39,210 bases of DNA, from NCBI RefSeq assembly GCF_001591685.1, contig NZ_BCVJ01000015.1:1-39210 (forward strand), read 5' to 3'. Shown piece by piece: positions 7,996 through 15,074 of this stretch. The stretch is from Ligilactobacillus murinus DSM 20452 = NBRC 14221 (GTDB taxonomy: Bacteria > Bacillota > Bacilli > Lactobacillales > Lactobacillaceae). Made by a program: the position numbers and the translations under genes. The notes under the pieces were generated by a model that made no database searches, was not told the DNA's origin, and saw nothing but the letters and a program-made list of their open reading frames with translations. Each line of letters begins with the position of its first letter. The first letter of the stretch is position 1.

Positions 7996-9396
7996 ATGAC
8001 AATCGATTGGAAAGAAGAAGCCGCTAAACGCAAAGACGATATGTTGGCGGACTTAAAGACCATGCTTCGGATCGAAAGCGTACGTGATGAAGCAAAAGGA
8101 ACTCCTGAAGCTCCACTTGGACCAGGACCTAAGGAAGCTTTAGACAAATTTTTAGAAATTGGTCAACGTGATGGCTTTGAAACACTTGAATTAGATGGCT
8201 TAGCTGGACACATTGAATATGGTGATGGCCCTGAAACATTAGGGATGTTAGCTCACGTAGATGTTATGCCAGCTGGCAACGGTTGGAATACAGATCCATT
8301 TGAACCTGTTGAAAAAGATGGACGTTTATATGCACGTGGGGCTTCAGATGATAAAGGACCAAGTATGGCGGCATATTATGGCTTAAAAATCGTTAAAGAA
8401 CTTGGTTTACCAGTTTCGAAAAAAGTACGTTTTATCTTAGGGACTGATGAAGAAAGTCAATGGCGCGGTATGACCCACTACTTTGAAAAAATGCCACAAC
8501 CTGATTTTGGCTTTTCACCGGATGCCTTTTTCCCGATCATCAACGGTGAAAAAGGGAATGTTAGCTTTGTTGCTGATTTTGCTGGAACTAATGGTGGTAA
8601 AGTTGAATTAGTTAGCTTTGAAGCTGGTTTGCGTGAAAACATGGTGCCACGTGATGCGGAAGTTTACTTGAAAGCCCAAGATTCTAAAGCTATTTTGAGT
8701 GCTTTTGATGAATTTGTAGCTAAAAATCCTATTACAGGGACAGCTTACTTGAAAGAAGGCAAGGTCTACTTGCATATTATCGGTAAAGCTGCCCATGCGC
8801 AAGAACCACGTAATGGTGAAAATGCCGCTACTTACATGGCAACCTTCTTACAACAATTTGATTTTGGTGGTGCAGCGGCCAACTTTATCAAGTTCACGGC
8901 TGATTACTTGCATCAAGATTCGCGGATGGAAGCATTTGGTGTTGCTTATACCGATGAGATCATGGGGGATCTAACGATGAACTCTGGGATCTACAGTTTT
9001 GAAGCGGGCAAAGGTGGACAGATCACCCTTAATTTCCGTTTCCCTAAAGGTACAGATGAAAAAGATATCGAAGCTGGTTTGAAAAAAGCTGCTCAACCAT
9101 TAGATATCGAAGTAAAGCGCAGTGGCAAATTACAAGTGCCACATTACGTTTCCCCAGAAGATCCATTGGTCAAGACTTTGCTTAACGTTTATCAAGAACA
9201 AACAGGTGAACCAGCTGAAGGTAAAGTTGTCGGTGGTGGCACATATGGTCGTTTGATGGAACGTGGGGTCGCTTTTGGCGCAATGTTCCCAGGTGTACCT
9301 GATACGATGCACCAAGCAAACGAATTTATGCCGATCGATGATCTGGTGAAGGCGGCTGCGATCTATGCTCAATCGATCTATGAGTTGATCAAATAA
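7996..9396 (+). CDS. pepV: PepV dipeptidase, M20 zinc peptidase
   Basis: Cytoplasmic dizinc dipeptidase that releases amino acids from dipeptides, including beta-Ala-His, at the end of the casein peptide breakdown route of lactic acid bacteria. I start it at ATG 7996 (466 residues), behind AGAGGTGGA with a 5-base gap, not at the upstream in-frame ATG 7930, which has no ribosome binding site. With this start the metal ligands fall exactly where they are known in the Lactobacillus delbrueckii enzyme: H87 (LAHVDVMPAGNGW), D119 (GASDDKGP) and the catalytic glutamate pair at 153-154 (GTDEESQW). The lid domain and the C-terminal zinc histidine (PDTMHQANE) are also present. The gene is a single unit with its own terminator. 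Confidence 0.97.
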   Translation: MTIDWKEEAAKRKDDMLADLKTMLRIESVRDEAKGTPEAPLGPGPKEALDKFLEIGQRDGFETLELDGLAGHIEYGDGPETLGMLAHVDVMPAGNGWNTDPFEPVEKDGRLYARGASDDKGPSMAAYYGLKIVKELGLPVSKKVRFILGTDEESQWRGMTHYFEKMPQPDFGFSPDAFFPIINGEKGNVSFVADFAGTNGGKVELVSFEAGLRENMVPRDAEVYLKAQDSKAILSAFDEFVAKNPITGTAYLKEGKVYLHIIGKAAHAQEPRNGENAATYMATFLQQFDFGGAAANFIKFTADYLHQDSRMEAFGVAYTDEIMGDLTMNSGIYSFEAGKGGQITLNFRFPKGTDEKDIEAGLKKAAQPLDIEVKRSGKLQVPHYVSPEDPLVKTLLNVYQEQTGEPAEGKVVGGGTYGRLMERGVAFGAMFPGVPDTMHQANEFMPIDDLVKAAAIYAQSIYELIK

Positions 9397-9408
9397 GAAT
9401 AGTTTTTG

Positions 9409-9437
9409 AAAAGACTGTCGGATGGCAGTCTTTTTTT
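9409..9437 (+). terminator. pepV terminator
   Basis: An 11-bp stem (9409-9419 with 9424-9434) followed by a T run that overlaps the -35 box of the next promoter. Confidence 0.88.
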
Positions 9438-9464
9438 GATAATTTCAAAAAAAGAGCGTAAAAT
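9436..9464 (+). promoter_or_regulatory. Strong promoter upstream of a long leader
   Basis: TTGATA (9436-9441), 17 bases, TAAAAT (9459-9464). The -35 lies inside the T run of the pepV terminator, so the two units abut. Confidence 0.7.
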
Positions 9465-9470
9465 ATAGTT

Positions 9471-9648
9471 AGAGTAACATTAGCCTAGCGGAGTAAGTAA
9501 CAGTTAGAAAGTTCAAAATGTGAAGCTGGGATTACTTGAGATAAGGACCGCGGGCCATGTTTGCGGTGATTATAGAAAGGAAAAACTATATTTCTTTCGC
9601 AAGTATAAATGATGTACTTGTTTGCATTTTATATAGCAGGGATTTAAG
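9471..9648 (+). ncRNA. Structured leader, possible Lacto-usp RNA
   Basis: About 178 transcribed bases with no convincing ORF lie between a strong promoter and the small gene at 9649. Visible pairings are AAGTAA with TTACTT (near 9496 and 9534), ACCGC with GCGGT (near 9548 and 9564), GAAAG with CTTTC (near 9575 and 9594) and CAAGTA with TACTTG (near 9600 and 9615). Rfam describes a Lacto-usp motif found only in lactic acid bacteria, upstream of an operon with a hypothetical gene and a usp gene. The gene order here (hypothetical, YbjQ-like, tRNA, usp) resembles that. I cannot confirm the match from memory of the motif, so this call rests on position and structure. Confidence 0.35.
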
Positions 9649-9885
9649 ATGAAGAAAGGTTTTTTGGAAAAGAATTCAGCCCAAAGTGATGAGAAAACAA
9701 CACTGTTTAGAGTTTTAAGTCGGCGTGAAGATCTTTTTTTGCGAGTTGATAACAGCTTGTTGCCTAAATTAGACGATGATGCTAAGTTAAAAAAGATGCT
9801 TGATACTTTGTTACGCAAGCGGTCTAAAGCCAATCGGCGCGAGATCATAAATATCACTCAGCATAATTACCGAATCTTTCTTTAA
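9649..9885 (+). CDS. Hypothetical small protein
   Basis: I do not recognise this 78-residue protein. It is charged and probably helical, has no membrane segment, and ends in a basic patch (LLRKRSKANRREI). The ATG is preceded by a modest AGGGA seven bases upstream. Its codons show the same G-ending codon before ATC habit as the neighbours (GAG ATC), which supports real translation. It lies between the long leader and the YbjQ-like gene on the same strand, so the two are probably cotranscribed. A reverse-strand ORF over the same bases has no ribosome binding site and I treat it as a shadow. Confidence 0.55.
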   Translation: MKKGFLEKNSAQSDEKTTLFRVLSRREDLFLRVDNSLLPKLDDDAKLKKMLDTLLRKRSKANRREIINITQHNYRIFL

Positions 9886-9905
9886 TGATCAACGAGGTGA
9901 AGCAA

Positions 9906-10181
9906 TTGTTTTTAACTACAGGTGAAGTCAAGCAAGCTTACACGATCAAAGGGATCGTACATGCGACTGTCAAAAAAACTTTAACAGCAGAACAGCTTGA
10001 TGAAGTTGATAATTTCGATGAACTCTATCGGCAAGTTCAAGATATTTTGATCGAACGCGCAGTTGCTAAAGACGGTGACGGGATCATTGGGGTCAGTTTT
10101 GAACCGCAGATCGTTCGGGTTTCAGTTGGACCTAAATATTTGATGCTACATGGTTACGGAACTGTGATCAGTTTAAACTAG
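9906..10181 (+). CDS. YbjQ-like (UPF0145-type) small protein
   Basis: A 91-residue protein resembling the YbjQ/UPF0145 family (heavy-metal-binding-like fold, function unknown). The N-terminal FLTTGEVKQAYTIKGIVHATV matches the family's TT-x-IEG-x(6)-GIV start, and the C-terminal GDGIIGVSFEPQ...GTVISL matches its GANAVVGV...GTAV end. I prefer the TTG start at 9906: GAGGTG lies six bases upstream and the family begins at this point. An in-frame ATG at 9885, overlapping the previous stop (TAATG), would add seven residues and suggests translational coupling instead. The family link is by eye and moderately sure. It is followed by the tRNA-Leu promoter. Confidence 0.7.
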   Translation: MFLTTGEVKQAYTIKGIVHATVKKTLTAEQLDEVDNFDELYRQVQDILIERAVAKDGDGIIGVSFEPQIVRVSVGPKYLMLHGYGTVISLN

Positions 10182-10186
10182 GTTGC

Positions 10187-10214
10187 TTGACTATTTGATG
10201 TTTTAGTGTAAAAT
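10187..10214 (+). promoter_or_regulatory. tRNA-Leu promoter
   Basis: TTGACT (10187-10192), 16 bases, TAAAAT (10209-10214). Transcription would begin a few bases before the tRNA 5' end. Confidence 0.7.
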
Positions 10215-10227
10215 AGTAGAAGTTGAT

Positions 10228-10312
10228 GCCACTATGGCGGAATTGGCAGACGCGCAACGTTCAGGTCGTTGTTTGGTTTATCCAAGTACAGGTTCGACTC
10301 CTGCTAGTGGCA
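10228..10312 (+). tRNA. tRNA-Leu (anticodon CAG)
   Basis: An 85-base class II tRNA. The acceptor arms GCCACTA (10228-10234) and TAGTGGC (10305-10311) pair fully, with A as discriminator. The anticodon stem CAACG/CGTTG (10255-10259, 10267-10271) encloses the loop TTCAGGT, giving anticodon CAG at 10262-10264, which reads CUG. The D arm is TGGCGGAATTGGCAGACGC, the T arm has the loop GGTTCGACTCC, and there is a long variable arm as expected for leucine. The 3' CCA is not encoded. It stands alone, with its own promoter and terminator. Confidence 0.97.
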
Positions 10313-10347
10313 TAAAACTTAGTGAGAATACTGGGATTTTGAGCAAT

Positions 10348-10393
10348 AGTGTCTTAGATAGAGAATGGTTATTCTATCTGGGACACTTTTTTT
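10348..10393 (+). terminator. Terminator after tRNA-Leu
   Basis: A long stem with G-U pairs and a small bulge (10348-10366 with 10371-10387) followed by a T run. Confidence 0.88.
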
Positions 10394-10410
10394 GCTTGCA
10401 TGTGTTGCTC

Positions 10411-10439
10411 AGGACAACTAACGGAAAAAATGCTATAAT
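10411..10439 (+). promoter_or_regulatory. Promoter of the first usp gene
   Basis: AGGACA (10411-10416), 17 bases, TATAAT (10434-10439) with a TGc extension directly before it. Confidence 0.65.
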
Positions 10440-10485
10440 CTAAGTATAGTTAAACATTTAAATAACCAGTTGGGAGTGGAGAATT

Positions 10486-10941
10486 ATGGAATTGATCAAG
10501 CAAGAATACCGCAACATTTTAGTACCGGTTGATGGTTCCAAAACGGCTGAAAAAGCTTTAGAGCGTGCAACTGAGATCGCGTTACGAAATAAAGCACACT
10601 TAGATATTTTAAATGTGATCGATCTCAAACAATTTTCCGTTAGCTTTGGTGGGATGGTCGACGCTAATGGCGATGCGGTCTACCAAACATTTGAAGATGT
10701 TGAAGGCTATTTGAATACCTTAGTTGAACGTGTAAAAAAACAAGGGCTAGAAGATGTAACGGCTCATGCACGTTTTGGTTCGCCACGAGCTGTGATCGCG
10801 CGTGAATTCCCAGATGATCATGGAAATGATCTCATTATCATGGGGCCAACTGGCTTAAATCCAGTCGAGCGGTTATTAGTTGGTGCGGTAACTGATTATG
10901 TTACTCGTGCTGCTAAGTGTGATGTTATCATTGCACGTTAA
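10486..10941 (+). CDS. Universal stress protein (UspA family)
   Basis: Cytoplasmic UspA-fold protein of 151 residues. The N-terminal strand is YRNILVPVDGSKTAEKALERATEIA, and the C-terminal nucleotide loop is GPTGLNPVERLLVGAVTDYVTRAAKCDVIIAR. The usual ATP-binding pattern is G-x2-G-x9-G-(S/T); here the last position is alanine (GPTG...GA), unlike the second usp of this window, which keeps GS. That hints at weaker or no ATP binding, but this is inference. The protein is expected to form dimers and to be induced by stress or growth arrest. It has its own strong promoter after the tRNA terminator, and two small membrane-protein genes follow on the same strand. Confidence 0.94.
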   Translation: MELIKQEYRNILVPVDGSKTAEKALERATEIALRNKAHLDILNVIDLKQFSVSFGGMVDANGDAVYQTFEDVEGYLNTLVERVKKQGLEDVTAHARFGSPRAVIAREFPDDHGNDLIIMGPTGLNPVERLLVGAVTDYVTRAAKCDVIIAR

Positions 10942-10972
10942 GAATTAATCTATTTTCAAAGAAAGGTCAAGG

Positions 10973-11311
10973 ATGCAAATCAATACTATTTCACTTGTGA
11001 TCTATACTGCACTGATCGTTTTATCAGCATATAATTTACGCTTAGCTTGGCGTTTGTCTAAGTTACAGACTTCAGCTTTGTTGCGTCGGCCAGAGGATAT
11101 TTTGCCCGATGAAAGTGCGCGTTTGCAAGCGATCGATCAAGACAAGAAGAAATGGAATATTTTAGGGCGAATCTTTTTTTGGGTAGCATTGTTAGTTGCT
11201 TTTGTCGGTGAGATGGAGGAATTAGCGTTCTTTCTCAGTTTATATTCTATTTGCAATATTATTGTATTGCGTGGAAATATCGCGACCCTAAATATTTTAG
11301 TAGCTAAATAA
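10973..11311 (+). CDS. Small membrane protein, function unknown
   Basis: I do not recognise this 112-residue protein. It has an N-terminal membrane segment (about residues 5-22), a polar middle with a charged stretch (RRPEDILPDESARLQAIDQDKKK), a second hydrophobic stretch (about 66-80) and a weaker third near 84-100. GAAAGG lies seven bases before the ATG. It begins 31 bases after usp with no terminator between them, so it is probably cotranscribed with usp and with the next small membrane protein. Confidence 0.75.
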   Translation: MQINTISLVIYTALIVLSAYNLRLAWRLSKLQTSALLRRPEDILPDESARLQAIDQDKKKWNILGRIFFWVALLVAFVGEMEELAFFLSLYSICNIIVLRGNIATLNILVAK

Positions 11312-11351
11312 TAAGTTTGTATGTGAGGCAGAAAAAATCAAACGATACAGT

Positions 11352-11684
11352 ATGATATTATTAGACGGACTAGCGGCTGTGATCGTCTTGTTGGCGTTAT
11401 GTCGGTTAGTTCCTGATCAAGCGTGGCGGTCAGTATTGTATTACTATACGATCAGTAATTATTTGATGTTATTCCCATATAATCGGCGTCAACAATTACT
11501 AACTAAGCAAAGTAAAGCAGTCGTTGAAGCAAACCGACCGTTACGTCGTTTAAAACCTAAGACAAAACGTCAAGTCGATAGTGAACTTTTAACTAATTTA
11601 GTAAAATCATTTTCGAAAATTTGTTTAGAGATAATTATAGCTCCATACTATTTTATGAGCTATTACTTTAAGACTGAAAAATAG
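11352..11684 (+). CDS. Small membrane protein, function unknown
   Basis: An unrecognised 110-residue protein with hydrophobic segments at about residues 2-17 and 26-42, a very basic middle (NRPLRRLKPKTKRQ) and an aromatic C-terminus (APYYFMSYYF). The start is uncertain: the nearest purine-rich site (GTGAGG) is more than 20 bases before the ATG and no better in-frame start exists. Position and strand suggest it is the last gene of the usp unit, since a clear terminator follows immediately. Confidence 0.65.
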   Translation: MILLDGLAAVIVLLALCRLVPDQAWRSVLYYYTISNYLMLFPYNRRQQLLTKQSKAVVEANRPLRRLKPKTKRQVDSELLTNLVKSFSKICLEIIIAPYYFMSYYFKTEK

Positions 11685-11716
11685 TGGCTTCGATGAGTGA
11701 AGTCACTATTTTTTTA
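11678..11716 (+). terminator. Terminator of usp unit
   Basis: A stem of about 14 bp (11678-11691 with 11699-11712) with a 7-base loop and a T run; the 5' arm overlaps the stop codon. Confidence 0.88.
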
Positions 11717-11836
11717 GGCTCTATTAAATTGATTTACTATTAATGACTGGTTGAAAAAAGGATCGAAACGGAAAAAATGCTGAGGGAAATTTGGAATGGG
11801 TATGAAAATATGATGAAATTAATTTAATTTTTCGTA

Positions 11837-11866
11837 TTGACTAATCTCCAAATGCTTTGCTATAAT
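11837..11866 (+). promoter_or_regulatory. Promoter of second amino-acid permease
   Basis: TTGACT (11837-11842), 18 bases, TATAAT (11861-11866) with a TGc extension. One of the strongest promoters in the window. I see nothing else in the 120 bases before it. Confidence 0.75.
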
Positions 11867-11918
11867 CTGTTTATTCTAATGTAAACTTTCAGAAAAAATT
11901 TATATAGGAGGATTTTCT

Positions 11919-13346
11919 ATGGGTAAACTGTGGAAAAAGATGACGCATAAAAAAGATCCAAAAGAGTATCAAAAAAAGGATGCTCATCTACTTCAAGTTT
12001 TAGGCGTTAAGGACTTTTTAGCGTTAGGTGTAGGAACGATCGTATCGACCTCGATTTTCACACTTCCAGGGATCGTGGCAGCGCAACATGCGGGTCCTGC
12101 TGTGGTTTTATCATTCTTAGCAGCAGCGGTCGTTGCAGGGCTAGTTGCCTTTGCATATGCTGAAATGTCTTCTGCCTTACCATTTGCTGGTTCAGCTTAC
12201 TCTTGGATAAACGTTGTCTTTGGTGAAGGCTTTGGCTGGATCGCCGGTTGGGCTTTACTAGCTGAATATTTTATTGCTGTTGCCTTTGTTGCTTCAGGAC
12301 TTTCAGCTAATTTGCAAGGTCTTTTGGAACCACTAGGCTTTAAGTTACCAGCGCAGTTATCAGCAGCTTTTGGAACAAATGGTGGTGTAGTTGATATTTT
12401 GGCGATTTTAGTGGTCGTCTTAGTTGCTATTCTACTTTCACGCGGAACATCTGGTGCAGCTGCTGTTGAAAATTTATTGGTTATTTTGAAAGTAGCTGCG
12501 ATCTTAGTTTTCATTGCCGTTGGTGCAACAGCTATCAAAACAGCTAACTATCATCCATTTATTCCAGCTCATAAAGTCAATGCCGATGGGACTTCATTTG
12601 GTGGTTGGCAAGGGATCTATGCTGGTATTTCATCGATCTTTTTATCATATATCGGTTTTGATTCGATCGCAGCGAATGCGGCTGAAGCTAAGAATCCATC
12701 TAAAACGATGCCACGCGGGATCTTGGGGTCCTTGATGATCGCAGTTGTTTTATTCTCAGGTGTTTCTTTAGTCTTGGTCGGGATGTTCCATTATTCAAAC
12801 TATGCTGGTAATGCTGAACCAGTTGGTTGGGCTTTGCGGCATGCGGGTTATCCGATCGTTGCGACAGTTGTCCAAGCGATCGCCGTGATCGGAATGTTTA
12901 CTGCCTTGATCGGGATGACTTTAGCTGGTTCACGTCTGCTCTATTCCTTTGGGCGTGATGGCTTGTTACCTAAGTGGTTAGGTGAGTTAAACAAGAACAA
13001 TTTACCAAATCATGCCTTGGGCTTATTGTCTGGCGTTGCGATCGTTTTAGGGGCGGTCTTCCCATTTGCTTTCTTATCGCAATTGATCTCAGCTGGGACA
13101 TTGATCGCCTTTATGTTTGTGACGATCGGGATCTACCGCTTACGTCCACGTGAAGGTAAAGATTTACCAGTACCAGGCTTTAAGATGCCACTTTATCCGG
13201 TCTTGCCAGCATTAGCATTTTTAGGTGCTTTGTTTGTCTTCTTAGGTTTGGATCACATGGCAAAACTTGTTACCGGGATCTGGTTTGTGCTGGGACTTTT
13301 AATTTATATTTTCTACGGGATGAATAATGTAGGAAAACAAAAATAG
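11919..13346 (+). CDS. APC-superfamily amino-acid permease (CAT/YfnA type)
   Basis: Membrane transporter of 475 residues with about 12 segments. A cytoplasmic basic N-terminus (KKMTHKKDPKEYQKKDAHLLQVLGVKDF) leads into helix 1 with ALGVGTIVSTSIFTLPG, the form typical of cationic amino-acid transporter (CAT) relatives such as YfnA, and AAEAKNPSKTMPRGILGSL follows helix 6. The glycine-rich helix 1 motif is altered at GTIVSTSIF, where many homologues have GAIIGTGIF; this may bear on substrate choice. The exact substrate is not determined. The start is ATG 11919 behind AGGAGG. It is a single-gene unit with a strong promoter and a terminator shared with the convergent gene. It is only distantly related to the permease at 3229. 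Confidence 0.93.
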   Translation: MGKLWKKMTHKKDPKEYQKKDAHLLQVLGVKDFLALGVGTIVSTSIFTLPGIVAAQHAGPAVVLSFLAAAVVAGLVAFAYAEMSSALPFAGSAYSWINVVFGEGFGWIAGWALLAEYFIAVAFVASGLSANLQGLLEPLGFKLPAQLSAAFGTNGGVVDILAILVVVLVAILLSRGTSGAAAVENLLVILKVAAILVFIAVGATAIKTANYHPFIPAHKVNADGTSFGGWQGIYAGISSIFLSYIGFDSIAANAAEAKNPSKTMPRGILGSLMIAVVLFSGVSLVLVGMFHYSNYAGNAEPVGWALRHAGYPIVATVVQAIAVIGMFTALIGMTLAGSRLLYSFGRDGLLPKWLGELNKNNLPNHALGLLSGVAIVLGAVFPFAFLSQLISAGTLIAFMFVTIGIYRLRPREGKDLPVPGFKMPLYPVLPALAFLGALFVFLGLDHMAKLVTGIWFVLGLLIYIFYGMNNVGKQK

Positions 13347-13351
13347 ATAAG

Positions 13352-13386
13352 AAAAAAATGCGTGAGAAACTTTCACGCATTTTTTG
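13352..13386. terminator. Bidirectional terminator between convergent genes
   Basis: A 13-bp stem (A-rich 5' arm from 13352, GCGTGA with TCACGC at its core) with T runs on both strands, serving the permease and the reverse-strand nucleotidyltransferase. Confidence 0.88.
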
Positions 13387-13399
13387 TTTCTAAAGGATA

Positions 13400-13960
13400 T
13401 CAAGGCAAAACCAAAGTTGTATTTTCAAAGTTTTGCAACCATTTTTTACGCTCGACGCGCTTTTTAAAAGCTTCGAGCGTATTTTTTTCAAGGTAAGCCG
13501 ATGTTGGGACGATCTTTTCTGAAAATAGATCAGCTAGACCGTATGGTGCAATAAATTCAAAATTTGTTGCTGGTGAGTGGCAAATTCCTACGGCACTACA
13601 GGTTTCAGGAAAAGTTGCGATCACGTCAGCTAGCGAATCTTTACCTTGAAATTCCGGTCTATGAGGATTATTAAGTGAAATATTAGTCAATTCCCACAGA
13701 TATTTAGAATGACGCTGATTTAGTTCAGTTTTACGTATTAGATACTGTTCGTAGGATTCATTAGGATCAAGATAATAAATATCTAAATTTCCAAGCATCA
13801 AATTGAAGGGTTTTTCTTCGCGTTCGGACCAAACTAGGTCGCGGATACTTCCGGCACAAAGAAAAGCGTCTCCAAGATGCATTTTATCTAAGATCGTAAA
13901 AACTTCACGAAATTCTGGTCTTTTCTGGATCAATGTTAACAATTGTTCATCTAATGTCAT
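13400..13960 (-). CDS. Nucleotidyltransferase family protein (DUF925 type)
   Basis: A 186-residue protein of the nucleotidyltransferase-like family PF06042 (DUF925). Visible signatures are AGSIRDLVWS (about residues 36-45), GNLDIYYLDPNE (about 57-68), HRPEFQGKDSLADVIATFPETCSAVGI and the C-terminal ERKKWLQ. The family has the polymerase-beta-like fold, but its substrate is unknown. The usual second acidic residue of the D-x-D metal site is less obvious here (NLDIYYLD). Start ATG 13960 follows AAGGAAG. A reverse-strand promoter lies just upstream, and the region is shared divergently with the second usp gene. Confidence 0.88.
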   Translation of the reverse strand: MTLDEQLLTLIQKRPEFREVFTILDKMHLGDAFLCAGSIRDLVWSEREEKPFNLMLGNLDIYYLDPNESYEQYLIRKTELNQRHSKYLWELTNISLNNPHRPEFQGKDSLADVIATFPETCSAVGICHSPATNFEFIAPYGLADLFSEKIVPTSAYLEKNTLEAFKKRVERKKWLQNFENTTLVLP

Positions 13961-14000
13961 AGGTAATGCGGCTTCCTTTCAAAGTGTTTCGCATTTTTCT

Positions 14001-14029
14001 ACAATAGCACATCAGTTTGGATTTGGCAA
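14001..14029 (-). promoter_or_regulatory. Promoter of the nucleotidyltransferase gene
   Basis: On the reverse strand TTGCCA (14029-14024), 17 bases, TATTGT (14006-14001), with a TGc extension. Confidence 0.6.
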
Positions 14030-14051
14030 AAAGAAAACAGCAATCGTTTTG

Positions 14052-14081
14052 CTGTCAATTATCGAAGAATTGAACTAAAAT
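14052..14081 (+). promoter_or_regulatory. Promoter of the second usp gene
   Basis: CTGTCA (14052-14057), 18 bases, TAAAAT (14076-14081). Moderate match. Confidence 0.45.
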
Positions 14082-14124
14082 ATAGGCGAAGATGTAGCTA
14101 TATTTTGAAAAGAGGTCTTTACAA

Positions 14125-14574
14125 TTGAAACATTATAAAACGATCTTAGTTGGCCTGGATGGCTCAGCTAATTCACTTAGTGCCCTTGAAAAAGCTGGGG
14201 AATTAGCCCGATCTATGGATGCTAAGTTAGTTTTGGTCACTGTAGTCAAACCCAAACTCCAAGTAGGCTTTGGGGGACCTGGACTTGAGGTCAACACTTT
14301 ATCAGCTGAGCAACTTGAGGTAAAACAAGAGCAGGCCCAAAAAATGCTGGCCCACTATCAAGTAAAGCTACCTGAAAAAGTTAATTATCAAGCGGTGGTC
14401 GTTATTGGTGATCCTAAGGAGATGCTAAGCGAAATACTACCAAAGAAGTATCAAGCTGAATTGGTGATCGTTGGTGCAACTGGCTTAAATAAGCTCGATC
14501 GTTTTATTTTGGGTTCAACAGCAGCGTATGTAGTTCGAAACACTAAGGCAGATATACTGGTCGTTAATGAATAG
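14125..14574 (+). CDS. Universal stress protein (UspA family), TTG start
   Basis: A 149-residue UspA-fold protein: HYKTILVGLDGSANSLSALEKAGELA at the N-terminus and GATGLNKLDRFILGSTAAYVVRNTKADILVVNE at the C-terminus. The full G-x2-G-x9-G-S ATP-binding pattern is present, unlike in the usp gene at 10486. The start is TTG 14125; GAGGT lies eight bases upstream and no ATG is available. The rare start may limit translation. The gene has its own promoter, divergent from the nucleotidyltransferase gene. No terminator hairpin is evident before the next promoter. Confidence 0.92.
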   Translation: MKHYKTILVGLDGSANSLSALEKAGELARSMDAKLVLVTVVKPKLQVGFGGPGLEVNTLSAEQLEVKQEQAQKMLAHYQVKLPEKVNYQAVVVIGDPKEMLSEILPKKYQAELVIVGATGLNKLDRFILGSTAAYVVRNTKADILVVNE

Positions 14575-14634
14575 TTAAATTTTTTGATTATTACAGGCGA
14601 AACTTTTTTGTAACGAAATCTTAAAAAAAGTTTG

Positions 14635-14663
14635 TTAACAAATACAGTCAAAAGTGGTAAATT
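14635..14663 (+). promoter_or_regulatory. Promoter of the small gene at 14706
   Basis: TTAACA (14635-14640), 17 bases, TAAATT (14658-14663) with a TGg extension. Confidence 0.55.
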
Positions 14664-14705
14664 AGTCAAGTCAAGATTAATTTATGTTTTTTGGGAGGCT
14701 TTGTG

Positions 14706-14909
14706 ATGGGCAATAAACTTGATATTTTGCATGAGTATCAGTTAGCGGAGCAAAAATGTGCCGAGCTCACCAATGTTTGCGAAAAATTACATGGAACTAA
14801 ACGTGGTAGCCATCTGGTGGCTGTATATGATGCTAAGCTAAAAGATACAAAAGACCGCCGGGATCATCTAGGTGTGATCTTAAAAGCGATGGATGCTGCT
14901 GAAGATTAG
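14706..14909 (+). CDS. Small helical protein, function unknown
   Basis: A 67-residue soluble protein, probably a helical hairpin, rich in charged residues (HEYQLAEQKCAELTNVCEKLHG, then DAKLKDTKDRRDHLGVILKAM). I do not recognise a named family. I chose ATG 14706 because GGGAGG lies seven bases upstream; the longer form from TTG 14691 would start inside the ribosome binding region. It has its own promoter and a strong terminator, so it is a stand-alone gene, which argues that it is real. Confidence 0.75.
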   Translation: MGNKLDILHEYQLAEQKCAELTNVCEKLHGTKRGSHLVAVYDAKLKDTKDRRDHLGVILKAMDAAED

Positions 14910-14925
14910 AATTTGAAAAATAATT

Positions 14926-14959
14926 ACAGGAAGTGATGTATCGCTTCCTGTTTTTTTTA
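14926..14959 (+). terminator. Terminator after small gene
   Basis: An 11-bp stem (14926-14936 with 14941-14951) followed by eight T. Confidence 0.9.
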
Positions 14960-14974
14960 GTATCTGGCAGCATG

Positions 14975-15003
14975 GTGCAAAATCTAGCTCAAAATGATAA
15001 AAT
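14975..15003 (+). promoter_or_regulatory. Possible mutS promoter
   Basis: GTGCAA (14975-14980), 17 bases, TAAAAT (14998-15003). Weak -35, but the terminator just upstream requires a promoter here. Confidence 0.4.
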
Positions 15004-15024
15004 TAACAAGAGAATCAGTTTGGT

Positions 15025-15050
15025 AAGTGGGTGGCACGGACCCATTTTTT
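15025..15050 (+). terminator. Hairpin with T run in the mutS leader
   Basis: AAGTGGGT pairs with ACCCATTT (about 8 bp, one G-U) around the 7-base loop GGCACGG, followed by a run of T. It lies after the predicted start site and 25 bases before mutS, so it may attenuate the operon. Confidence 0.6.
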
Positions 15051-15074
15051 AGTTTAGAAAGGATTTTTGGATAG

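Noticed and set aside
10234-10443. A 69-codon open frame beginning MAELADAQRSG
   Set aside because: It is the tRNA-Leu gene and its terminator read as protein; no ribosome binding site.
14975-15074. Full T-box riboswitch upstream of mutS
   Set aside because: Only a T-box-like string is present. The leader is about 65 bases, with no stem I, specifier loop or antiterminator alternative.
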